8,039 nt of DNA, from positions 1 through 8,039 of the forward strand of contig JANTGU010000090.1 in assembly GCA_024762735.1 (NCBI GenBank), given 5' to 3'. The position numbers and the translations under genes were made by a program. This document shows positions 1-7,100 of this stretch, in pieces (positions within the stretch are counted from its first letter, which is position 1; each line of letters starts with the position of its first letter). The notes below the pieces were generated by a model. It made no database searches. It was not told where the DNA came from and saw only the letters and a program-made list of their open reading frames with translations. Origin of the DNA: Bacteroidales bacterium (GTDB lineage: Bacteria > Bacteroidota > Bacteroidia > Bacteroidales > F082).

Positions 1-237
1 TTTCCCTTTAAATAGGATTTGTTCATCAACATTTAAAGCCACCGCCACTTTTAAAAAGTTGATGGCTCTAACCGTATCAAACAACGTCGTATCGGCAACT
101 TCCAATAGGCTGTCAAGATATGCTTTATCGGTCCGGTCGCTGATGTTTGAAAAAACACCCACCTGGCCATCACCCATCACAACTTTTGACAGAATGAGGA
201 ACAAAAGCACCAAAAACAGTGTATTAAAAAATCTCAT
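1..237 (-). CDS. N-terminal fragment of a secreted/membrane protein, possibly TPR-containing sensor
   Basis: This is the first 79 codons of a gene that runs off the left edge of the window. The start ATG at 237 is supported by GAGGTGG about 4 bases upstream on the minus strand and by an immediate signal peptide: MRFF followed by a hydrophobic core (TLFLVLLFLIL), with likely export through the inner membrane. After residue 25 the sequence becomes polar and helical; the segment DSLLEVADTTLFDTVRAINF and the Ala/Leu spacing after it recall the first tetratricopeptide repeat of periplasmic TPR histidine kinases, which are common in Bacteroidota. No kinase domain is visible because the gene is cut, so the TPR-sensor idea is only an inference; any secreted helical-repeat protein would fit. 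It is read away from the decayed region on its right. Confidence 0.6.
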   Translation of the reverse strand, partial: MRFFNTLFLVLLFLILSKVVMGDGQVGVFSNISDRTDKAYLDSLLEVADTTLFDTVRAINFLKVAVALNVDEQILFKGK

Positions 238-239
238 TG

Positions 240-1020
240 AGCCACCTCAGTTTAACAAAATGATACCATTTGTGATTAGGATGCTAAGGTAAACAAAATA
301 CGAAAACCACTATGCATAAAAGTTATCAAAACAATTTTACTCTCCTAACCTATATAGATGCGCCTATTTCCTCTATTGTTGACAAGGCTAGGTATAACCT
401 TTATAAAGGTTTTATCAATCCAAAGGTGATGAAAAAGATGGCGAAAGTTTTCGTGGGGGATTCGTACACCCCTGACAGGCACAAGAAACTTAGCCCCGAA
501 AAAGAAACCTCCAAAAAAAGTATGGTGATTGTCCACCCCAATTTTTAATACTATCACCGGGACAAAGGTGCAATCTTCCTTGAAAGTGTTATTATGCGTC
601 TGATGCCCATGCCACAAAAGAAGAGGCAAAGGCGCTTATCAGTATAACCGGCCAACATTACCTACTCACAACCTTGACGAGATATAGTTTCCGAAATGGG
701 AACCCTTGATAACGACCCGCTGGCACTACGCGATGCCTACTATACAGGAGCACGGCTTGTGGAGATGTACGAGCTGATTTATGGGGGATAAGCAACTTCC
801 ATTCAATAACATTACCTTAAAGGGGCATGAATGATGATTACCCCGAATGCCAACCTGCTCCCCAAGAAAAAAAAACTTTTTCGGAAAGCATGCTATTGAG
901 GCCACGGAAATCCTTCCACTCCGCTATCGCTTCGGTCAGGACGGTGGGTTGTGCTAAAGCCAGTACCAACATCACCCCGAGCAACTACGAGGGGCTTCCT
1001 GCCACCAAGCTATCCCTCAC
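240..1020. other. Stretch without an intact gene; probable decayed coding DNA
   Basis: No convincing full-length gene is present in these roughly 780 bases. On the plus strand one reading frame (codons starting at multiples of 3) is open at 312-545, stops at 546-548, reopens with YYHRDKGAIFLESVIMRL, stops again, and reopens at 678-788 with RDIVSEMGTLDNDP and YYTGARLVEMYELIYGG before TAA at 789-791. A neighbouring frame holds ASDAHATKEEAKALISITGQ at 596-655, and FFGKHAIEATEILPLRYRF is readable near 880-935. These pieces have protein-like composition but are split by stops and frame changes. I do not recognise the family. A 44-codon minus-strand ORF (838-972) overlaps the last piece, so even the coding strand is uncertain there. 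Confidence 0.4.
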
Positions 1021-1032
1021 AGCAAATACACT

Positions 1033-1059
1033 TTTGTGTAATAAAAACATGTATATTTG
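1033..1059 (+). promoter_or_regulatory. Bacteroidota-type promoter for the DUF4160/DUF2442 pair
   Basis: TATATTTG at 1052-1059 matches the Bacteroidota -7 consensus TAnnTTTG exactly. TTTG at 1033-1036 can serve as the -33 element, although the 15-base gap is shorter than the usual 17-23. Transcription would begin near 1066, leaving a leader of about 30 bases that contains GAGGTGA at 1079-1085, nine bases before the ATG at 1095. Confidence 0.6.
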
Positions 1060-1094
1060 TAACACATTATTAAAAATTGAGGTGAAATTAAGTT

Positions 1095-1327
1095 ATGCCT
1101 ACTGTAACTATTATTAATGGTTTTCGTTTCTTCTTTTACAGCAATGATCATGAACCGATGCATATTCATATTGAAAAGGATGGCAAAACAGCTAAATACT
1201 GTTAACACCACCTGAACTTATAAAATCAACCAGATTCAACGCATCCGATTTGAGAAAGATTGGGATATTAATTGATAATAATATTGAATTATTTAAACAA
1301 AAATGGAATGAATACTTTAACAGTTAA
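1095..1327 (+). pseudogene. DUF4160 family protein, frameshifted
   Basis: The first frame starts at ATG 1095 and reads MPTVTIINGFRFFFYSNDHE followed by PMHIHIEKDGKTAKYC, then TAA at 1203-1205. This is the typical N-terminus of DUF4160 proteins, including the conserved F-Y-S-N-D-H-E-P-x-H-I-H block. The rest of the family continues in the frame one base back: LLTPPELIKSTRFNASDLRK at 1199-1258, ending QKWNEYFNS with TAA at 1325-1327. Adding one G after 1201 would restore TAC TGG TTA, giving the Trp usually found after this Lys-Tyr position and a product of about 79 residues, normal for the family. The break therefore looks like a single-base deletion, either a real mutation or a sequencing error. 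The molecular function of DUF4160 is not established. The stop codon overlaps the start of the DUF2442 gene by 20 bases, the usual order for this pair. Confidence 0.8.
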
Positions 1328-1544
1328 AAAGTCATACAATGCAATTAATGTGTTATTCTCCAACACAAAGATGACTGTAATACTTGAAGACGGGAGAGAA
1401 CTATCCGTTCCTTTAGAATGGTTTCCACGCTTACGGAAAGCCTCTGTTGAACAACTCTCCAAGTGGAGATTAATCGGTAGAGGAGAAGGGATACATTGGG
1501 AAGAACTGGATGAAGATATTTCGATAGAAAAGTTGCTTGACTAA
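1308..1544 (+). CDS. DUF2442 family protein
   Basis: This is a 78-residue protein starting MNTLTVKKSYNAINVLF. Family hallmarks are visible: DGRELSVPLEWFPRL near residues 28-42, then a Trp-Arg-Leu-Ile-Gly stretch, and GIHWEELDEDISIEKLL at the C-terminus, the block that normally closes DUF2442 proteins. I chose ATG 1308 over the in-frame ATG at 1272 because the twelve extra residues (MIIILNYLNKNG) lie inside the DUF4160 coding sequence in another frame and do not resemble the family, whereas the protein from 1308 has the usual length. It overlaps the 3' end of the DUF4160 gene by 20 bases, so translation is probably coupled. DUF4160 and DUF2442 are often encoded side by side, and a toxin-antitoxin-like role is a possibility, but I know of no proven function. 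No cysteine or histidine pattern suggesting metal binding is seen. Confidence 0.87.
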   Translation: MNTLTVKKSYNAINVLFSNTKMTVILEDGRELSVPLEWFPRLRKASVEQLSKWRLIGRGEGIHWEELDEDISIEKLLD

Positions 1545-1678
1545 ACATTATCTTTCATCTTTAAAGCATTAACAGTATCCATACATTTCAACGCATTTAT
1601 TAATTCTGCAATCTGTTTTTAATGTAAACTAAAAGGGAAAGCTCCTCTCTATTCCTTTTCACACCCGGCAAAACTACT

Positions 1679-1909
1679 TTAATCTTCAGGTTCTTCTTTT
1701 TGGTTATCGTACAGCTTTTTGGTGCCGTAAGCAACGCCAAGCCCCAGTAGGACAAACAATCCACCGCCTATGGGGGCGTTACCCCCGGTTTGGTTACCGT
1801 TTGCACCATGACCTGCTCCTGCCGGCGGCGGTGGAGGGCCCTGGCTAAAACCAAAGGAGGCAAACAAGCTAAATGCTATTGCCAATGCAAGTGTTCTGAA
1901 ATGTTTCAT
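1679..1909 (-). CDS. Small secreted protein with PID-CTERM-like tail
   Basis: This 76-residue protein begins MKHFRTLALAIAFSLFASF, a clear signal peptide likely cleaved after GFSQ near residue 23. The mature part opens with a polyproline run (GPPPPP), followed by a Gly/Asn-rich linker (AGAGHGANGNQTGGN). It ends with APIGGGLFVLLGLGVAYG, a hydrophobic membrane-spanning stretch, then Lys-Lys and a charged tail rich in Glu and Asp. The linker/PI-GG/hydrophobic/basic order resembles the PID-CTERM putative sorting signal of small Bacteroidota proteins, except that Gly stands where Asp is typical. The mature protein is essentially only linker plus anchor, so it may be a lipid-free small envelope protein of unknown role. 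It follows the giant surface gene on the same strand after about 100 bases. There is no strong ribosome site; an A/T-rich spacer with AAAGAG sits directly before the ATG. Confidence 0.8.
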   Translation of the reverse strand: MKHFRTLALAIAFSLFASFGFSQGPPPPPAGAGHGANGNQTGGNAPIGGGLFVLLGLGVAYGTKKLYDNQKEEPED

Positions 1910-1982
1910 CTCTTTATATTTTTAAATGTTTGTGTTTTCAATTGACACTCTAAATCCGACCAATCCGGCCAGCCCGGCCATG
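1909..1982 (-). repeat. Degenerate copy of the receiver-gene 3' end, spacer and next start codon
   Basis: Positions 1934-1982 match 6699-6740. Both carry GTTTTCAATTGA, then ACTC, then CCGGCCAGCCCGGCCATG, with seven extra bases in this copy. In the other copy these bases encode the end of the receiver protein (MAGLAGFFEYQLKTNH); here only MAGLAG is preserved before the reading frame diverges, so the copy is non-coding debris. Similarity seems to continue weakly through the A/T-rich spacer to the next ATG, where both downstream genes start Met-Lys-x-Phe. Confidence 0.6.
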
Positions 1983-1999
1983 GGTAAAACCCTGCCGGG
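1973..1999 (-). terminator. Possible hairpin terminator after the giant surface gene
   Basis: Directly downstream of the stop at 2008 the sequence can fold into a hairpin: outer arms CCCGGC (1973-1978) and GCCGGG (1994-1999), inner arms GGGT (1982-1985) and ACCC (1989-1992), with a three-base loop. There is no following U-run, so it may be a weak or factor-assisted terminator, or an RNA processing signal between the giant gene and the small secreted gene. Confidence 0.35.
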
Positions 2000-2007
2000 G
2001 TTTACAT

Positions 2008-5000
2008 CTATCTCACAAATACCTTCTTGGCTTTCGTTCCGTTTTTGTTCCTTGCCGTTACCAGGTAATAGCCCGGTTTCCCTGTTAAGTCCAACTCAAT
2101 ATTTGTTTGGTTGTAAATGGTTTTACGGAGCATGGTTTGACCTAAAATATTGTAAACCGAAACATCGAGTTTGTCCGGGTTGTCGGTTTTGATCATAATC
2201 CGGCCGTCGCTGCTGTAAATCTCAATACCCTCGTTTCCTCCCTGTATCTCCTCCACGTTGGTTACGCCATTGAGCAAAAGCAGGAACCTGTCGGCAGGAC
2301 TTCCCGGACCCTGGGTTACGGTCATCGCGGGTTGTGCCCTCAGGTCTTGAATTTTACCGGTTTGCAAATCCTTTAGCGAAACACCCACGGTTTCCCAAAA
2401 CGTATTTTCGCTTACCGAGATTTTGTATTCCGAAACTTTGCCCACTTTCAAACTAAGCGGGATGGTGATTTCCTCGTCGGAATAGGGCAACACGTTGATG
2501 CTTAGCCTGGTGTTGCCTGTTTGGGTGTACAATTGAGGCGCTTCTTCTATCCCTAAAAGTTTATAGGCATCAAACCTGCTGTCGAAATCCGTGGTGGCAT
2601 CCTGGTTGAAGTGGATGTAGGTTTGATCGGAGAAACCGTTTCCTTCCACTTTCAGCACCAGCAGGTCTTTTACATATCCCTTGTTTTTGTAGAAATTGTT
2701 GGAAGTGTGTAACCTGGATGAATTTGGAATGGTCAGACTTGCCCCTGCCGATGCTTTGACAAAAAAGCCGTTCATGGGGGGAATAATCCCGTCAGTTAAT
2801 GCTCCTACACTTCCATTCCAACTCAGGTATTGTCCGGCATCACCGTCGTAGGTGTACACCGAGGCTTCGAGGTTGGTTTTGCTACAACTGTCCCAGGCGA
2901 TGGCCGAGGGATAGGGGTTGCCCATCAGGTTCCAGCCATTACCTTGCCCGGAGGTGTAGGTGATGGCGGGCGTGGTGGCGGCATCGAAAGTAAAATCTCC
3001 CGTGTTTAATGCCCCGGCAAAGGTTTTGGTCACGTCACTTTCGTAAGCCACGTTATATCCCTTTCCCACCACGAAGTTATCCTCGAAGGCGGTGTTCCAG
3101 TTCCCGCTGTTGTCTTTGGTATTGATCCAGAGATTTTGTGTTTCATCAAATTGATAGAAGTCGTTGTTCCCGGTGATGGGATTGGTGTTGGGAACAAACT
3201 CCGGCCGGATGGCCTGGGATGCCACCGGCGAGGATAGGTCGTGCCAGCCGGCAGCACCGGAATATTGGGGAATGTAGCGTTCAACGGTGGCACTGGTACC
3301 GGCGGTATTGTTCAGGAGAGAGGCTGTGGCCGTTTGCTCCGATTTCAGCACCAGCCCGGTGTTGCCGGCAAGGTTTTTTAGTGAATCGGAAACCGTAAGA
3401 TGCGCGTCGGAGTTGATGGTGAGGCTTTTCCCGCTTTCAATGGTGAGATCGGCAACTACCCTGTCTTCATCCAGCGTGATGTTGGAATTGATTTTTACCT
3501 TCGACCAGCTTTTGGTGGGGCTTCCCTGTCCGTCTAACCAGTTGGATGCATCCGACCAGTTGCCATCGCGGCAGCTTTGGTAAGGTATGGGGGCGGTGGA
3601 GGGTACCCAGTCGCTGTTGGTCATGTTATGTAATCTTCCCGAGTTATTGCTCCCCGTATGATCATATAACCAGGTTCCGGAAGTTACATCGAATTTGTAA
3701 TAAGCCACCAGCCCGGTTTCATTGCCGGTTAGTACGGTGTCCATATTATCCTGAAGCTCGGTAGAGTCCCGGGCCACATTCCAGATACGGACTTCGTCCA
3801 TCTGCCCGTCGAAATTCCTTCCGCTCCAATCACTGTTTGCCCCGATTTCCACCTCTTTACTATTTAGGCTGATCGTACCCGTTACACTAACAGAGGCATC
3901 CAGCGACCCGTCAACATACAGGTATTTTTTAGAGCCATCAAACACACCGGCAATATAATGCCAATTCCCGTCATTCACATTGGTGGTTCCTTCAAGGTCG
4001 CCATTGCTTAAACCGGTAGTACCGAAATCGATATGGTTGGTGCTGCCATACCGTTGCAGGCGCCAGGAACCATCCCCCTTGGTAACGATGGCCTGCCAAT
4101 CATCCGTAAAGGCATCTACCTTTATCCAGACTGCCACGGTCATGGAATCGGTAAATTCGAAGTTCGATTCGTTGGGGAGGCTCACATAGCCTGCTGACCC
4201 GTTAAAGTTCAGGGCATAGCCCGGGGGGGTCATGGCGGGAGGTTCCTTCATTTGGGAGTCGAAAGATTTTTCATCGCCGTACACGGTATCATTATTATTG
4301 TTGATAAAGTATGCGCGTACATAGTAAGTGGTGGTATCGTCAAGCCCGCTAAGGGTGCTGGTAAACGCGGTGGTATCCGTGCCATCATTTGTTTTTCCAA
4401 GGTTAGTATCAACGGCCGGACTGCCTGTTGTATTCCAAACCACTCCTTTTGAGGTTATGGCATGATCAGTAGAATAAATATCTTTTCCTCCCGACTGTGC
4501 ACTATCTGGTTTTATATTAAAAGGGGTAACAGTGATTATCTGGAGATTCGGATGCAATAGAAATAGAAGGTAGGGATAGCCGTCGTTGGTATCAGCCTGA
4601 ATATCCCAGGTATTCACGAAATCCCATCCCGCGTTGGTAAAGGTGCTTTTGGTTTTCATTTTGGCAGTGGATTCCCCGGTCATCCCTGTGGGTGTGGCGG
4701 CGTTTCCAATGGCATTGGCATTGCCTGAAGTTATCGTGTCCCAAAAACAGGCGGTGGTTGTTAAATCATTTGTATCAGCCGATCCGATCATCCCGCCGGC
4801 ATTGGTTCCCCCGGTGGCTGTTCCGGTACTGTAGGAGTTGGTAATTTCCAATGGTGAAGCAGATTGATTCCTTCCAATGAGGCCTCCTATATAGGTGGCA
4901 CCGGGAGCAAGGTTACATCTGCTGTAACAATTGTTAATAATAATAATATTGCTAGTATAATTGTCACCGACTAATCCCCCTTCGCAAGAAGCTCCACTTA

Positions 5001-6675
5001 GGTAACCGCTGCTGTATGATTTACTGATGGTAACCTGCTCCGCACCTCCCAAAACTTTTCCTATTAATCCACCTACAAGACTTCCGGAGCTGGTTATACT
5101 ATCCTCAGCATAACAATTATTGATGTTTGCTTTATGCATATTCAACATACCAATAAGGCCGCCAGTGTAATTAGGTCCCGAAGAAACAGTACCTGAAAAA
5201 TGTGAGCGGGACACAGTAAAATCATTAGCAGTAGATAACATGAAACCTACTAAACCTCCTACAGAGGGCCAAGAAGAAATCTCATTCTCACCTGAAACTT
5301 CCCCGGAAGCATAACAGTTAGTTATAGTAAACGAAGCAGCCCAAATATGACCAGCTAAAATACCGACATGATCTCCACCAGAGACACTTGCATTGGTAAT
5401 ACCGAGGTTGCGAAATTCGCCGCCGGATATATACCCAAACAGGCCGATACCCCTCCCCCCCCTGTTAATGTACAAATGGCCGATGACATGGTTGTCGCCG
5501 TTATAGTATCCATTAAAAGGTGCCGAAACAGCATTATCACCTATTGGATTAAATCCCTGTCCGCCGTGAATATACTCTGTGCTTTTGGCGGGGATATCCG
5601 CGGTTTGCTTATAATAGTTTCCGCCACCGGTTGTTGATGTGCCTGCACCTTCCGACAGCCAGTAAAGGTTGTTCAAGGTGGCAATTTGGTAAGGGTCAGC
5701 CTCGGAGCCCGAGCCTAAAGGTGTATAAGGGAATACCCACCACGAGGGAAGCGGATAGCCGTTGTTTACGGTGCCTGTGGTATCAATATTCCAGTAATCG
5801 AGGGTGTCGGCATCATTGTTTGGCGTACCGATAAAATCCCATGCCGTTGTCAGGCCGCTGGTGGCGGTATTGGTATAGGTAGCTATATTTTTCATTTCGG
5901 AAGTGGTTTTGCCGGTACCACACAGGCTGTTTGCCTGCCCCGAAGTTTGGGTGTCCCAAAATGAATTGGTAACACTTGGTGGCGCTCCGCCCACAAGTCC
6001 GCCGCCTCCGGAACCGGCTGTAACCAAACCGGTTGCATAACAATTGTTAATGGTGGCACTGTTGTATCCCGCTAAGCCTCCCACATTTTTATTGCCTGTA
6101 ACCGTATCTGTTGAGCCGCAGTTTTCCAAAACGGCAGGATATTGGTTGAGACCTGTCAATCCCCCCACGTACGTGCTGCCGGTAACTGTTCCGCTTGTAT
6201 AACAGTAGGTGATTGTGGTTGAATCTCCCAATGAAGAAATACCGGCAACCGCGCCAACATAATTCCTGCCGGTAATATGGGCGTTGGTAATGCCGAGGCG
6301 TTTTATATCGGCTCCCGAAACCACGCCAAACAAGCCCACATGGTCCGTGCTGCCGCGGGAGATGGCCAGGCTGTCAATCACGCTGCCCTGTCCGTTGTAA
6401 CTACCGGTAAAAGGTGTGGTGCTGTTGCCGATGGGTGTGAACCCGGCACCGCCGTCCCACGAGGAGGTGGCAGAAGCGTTGATGTCTGCCGTTTGAATGA
6501 AATCTTTGTCCCACGAGCTGCTGTTTTGGGTTACCCAATAAAGGTTATCTATGTTTGCAATTTTGTACGGGTCTGAAGCCGTTCCGCTGCCTGCCGGCTG
6601 GGTTGCTGTTTGCGCCTTTATGGCAAAAGGAAGGAGCCATACAAGGCAAATCAAAAGGAATGTAAATTTTTTCAT
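2008..6675 (-). CDS. Giant T9SS-exported surface protein with GLUG modules and LamG domain
   Basis: This 1555-residue protein starts with a signal peptide (residues 1-21, cleavage near AIKA). Residues about 28-318 and 320-706 are two similar modules. Each opens with SGTASDPYKI or SGSEADPYQI and NLYW, has NRG or SRG...GLFG...LGITNA, then GLUG-type repeats such as NVGGLAGYN (four in the first, about seven in the second), and closes with FWDT...SG and a WD/NDGYP segment. Residues about 717-805 resemble a fibronectin-III fold (TTTYYVRAYF). Residues about 817-1029 form a LamG/jelly-roll domain (LNFNG, MTVAVWIKVD, GNWHYIAGVFDG, MDEVRIWNVAR). Residues 1036-1330 contain NWSDASNW and WNLMGNPYP, motifs common in T9SS cargo. 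Residues about 1475-1555 are the type A sorting domain (VYNILGQ, KPGYYLV, KKVFVR). It is probably anchored to or released from the cell surface as an adhesin or glycan-binding protein; no catalytic site is evident. The gene begins 13 bases after the receiver gene, implying co-transcription. Confidence 0.93.
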   Translation of the reverse strand: MKKFTFLLICLVWLLPFAIKAQTATQPAGSGTASDPYKIANIDNLYWVTQNSSSWDKDFIQTADINASATSSWDGGAGFTPIGNSTTPFTGSYNGQGSVIDSLAISRGSTDHVGLFGVVSGADIKRLGITNAHITGRNYVGAVAGISSLGDSTTITYCYTSGTVTGSTYVGGLTGLNQYPAVLENCGSTDTVTGNKNVGGLAGYNSATINNCYATGLVTAGSGGGGLVGGAPPSVTNSFWDTQTSGQANSLCGTGKTTSEMKNIATYTNTATSGLTTAWDFIGTPNNDADTLDYWNIDTTGTVNNGYPLPSWWVFPYTPLGSGSEADPYQIATLNNLYWLSEGAGTSTTGGGNYYKQTADIPAKSTEYIHGGQGFNPIGDNAVSAPFNGYYNGDNHVIGHLYINRGGRGIGLFGYISGGEFRNLGITNASVSGGDHVGILAGHIWAASFTITNCYASGEVSGENEISSWPSVGGLVGFMLSTANDFTVSRSHFSGTVSSGPNYTGGLIGMLNMHKANINNCYAEDSITSSGSLVGGLIGKVLGGAEQVTISKSYSSGYLSGASCEGGLVGDNYTSNIIIINNCYSRCNLAPGATYIGGLIGRNQSASPLEITNSYSTGTATGGTNAGGMIGSADTNDLTTTACFWDTITSGNANAIGNAATPTGMTGESTAKMKTKSTFTNAGWDFVNTWDIQADTNDGYPYLLFLLHPNLQIITVTPFNIKPDSAQSGGKDIYSTDHAITSKGVVWNTTGSPAVDTNLGKTNDGTDTTAFTSTLSGLDDTTTYYVRAYFINNNNDTVYGDEKSFDSQMKEPPAMTPPGYALNFNGSAGYVSLPNESNFEFTDSMTVAVWIKVDAFTDDWQAIVTKGDGSWRLQRYGSTNHIDFGTTGLSNGDLEGTTNVNDGNWHYIAGVFDGSKKYLYVDGSLDASVSVTGTISLNSKEVEIGANSDWSGRNFDGQMDEVRIWNVARDSTELQDNMDTVLTGNETGLVAYYKFDVTSGTWLYDHTGSNNSGRLHNMTNSDWVPSTAPIPYQSCRDGNWSDASNWLDGQGSPTKSWSKVKINSNITLDEDRVVADLTIESGKSLTINSDAHLTVSDSLKNLAGNTGLVLKSEQTATASLLNNTAGTSATVERYIPQYSGAAGWHDLSSPVASQAIRPEFVPNTNPITGNNDFYQFDETQNLWINTKDNSGNWNTAFEDNFVVGKGYNVAYESDVTKTFAGALNTGDFTFDAATTPAITYTSGQGNGWNLMGNPYPSAIAWDSCSKTNLEASVYTYDGDAGQYLSWNGSVGALTDGIIPPMNGFFVKASAGASLTIPNSSRLHTSNNFYKNKGYVKDLLVLKVEGNGFSDQTYIHFNQDATTDFDSRFDAYKLLGIEEAPQLYTQTGNTRLSINVLPYSDEEITIPLSLKVGKVSEYKISVSENTFWETVGVSLKDLQTGKIQDLRAQPAMTVTQGPGSPADRFLLLLNGVTNVEEIQGGNEGIEIYSSDGRIMIKTDNPDKLDVSVYNILGQTMLRKTIYNQTNIELDLTGKPGYYLVTARNKNGTKAKKVFVR

Positions 6676-6688
6676 GTGTTTAAATTGT

Positions 6689-7057
6689 TTAATGGTTAGT
6701 TTTCAATTGATACTCGAAAAATCCGGCCAGCCCGGCCATGTCTTCTTTCAGTAAACAGGCTTTGGCGCCGGCTTCCAAAGCGGCTTTTTCCAAGTGCGGG
6801 TCATCGTATCGGGTGAGAAGGATGATGTTTGCATCGGGGAATTTTTTAATGATTTCACGGGTGGCGGCCATGCCGTCGGTTTTTTGCATTTCAATGTCCA
6901 TGATTACCCAGTCGGGCCGATAATGTGCATAATCGTTAACAGCCTCCTCTCCCGAAGCACTTTCGATAAACGTGCTCCCGACTCCTTCGAGGAACCATTT
7001 AATCATCGTTCTGAGTGCATCACTATCGTCGGCAATGAGAAAAACCATGGCAGGCAT
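6689..7057 (-). CDS. Stand-alone response regulator receiver domain protein
   Basis: This 122-residue protein is a complete CheY-like receiver. The acidic pair is Asp10-Asp11, the phosphoacceptor Asp54 lies in WVIMDIEM, the switch Thr is Thr82 (IILLT), and the conserved Lys is Lys104 in CLLKED. The sequence is closest in feel to receivers of the NarL/LuxR group, but the protein stops just after the last helix (MAGLAGFFEYQLKTNH), so it has no helix-turn-helix and cannot bind DNA by the usual domain. It could act by protein contact or as a phosphate sink, or be a regulator that lost its output domain. The ATG at 7057 gives MPAMVFLIADD; the ATG at 7048 would give MVFLIADD and is equally possible. 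It lies directly upstream of the giant surface gene (13-base gap), which suggests joint expression and perhaps a regulatory link. Confidence 0.9.
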   Translation of the reverse strand: MPAMVFLIADDSDALRTMIKWFLEGVGSTFIESASGEEAVNDYAHYRPDWVIMDIEMQKTDGMAATREIIKKFPDANIILLTRYDDPHLEKAALEAGAKACLLKEDMAGLAGFFEYQLKTNH

Positions 7058-7070
7058 TTTAAGTTACAGG

Positions 7071-7078
7071 CAAACTTA
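7071..7078 (-). promoter_or_regulatory. Possible -7 promoter element for the receiver operon
   Basis: On the minus strand TAAGTTTG fits TAnnTTTG and lies 13 bases before the ATG at 7057. Transcription would start only a few bases before the gene, giving an almost leaderless message if the first ATG is used. No good TTTG-type -33 element is seen at the expected distance; the 16-base inverted repeat at 7101-7140 occupies the region just upstream and could affect this promoter. Confidence 0.3.
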
Positions 7079-7100
7079 CTAGGAAGATAGTGGAAAGTAA

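Noticed and set aside
345..629. 94-codon minus-strand ORF opposite the 312-548 ORF
   Set aside because: Composition rich in His, Phe and Gly, with no recognisable motif, ribosome site or promoter; looks like an antisense shadow of decayed plus-strand sequence.
838..972. 44-codon minus-strand ORF (reads MLVLALAQPTVLTEAIAEW)
   Set aside because: Plausible-looking composition but no ribosome site or family, and it overlaps an equally plausible plus-strand remnant; not enough to call a gene.
6277..6576. 99-codon plus-strand ORF
   Set aside because: Lies fully inside the giant surface gene on the opposite strand, without any family features.
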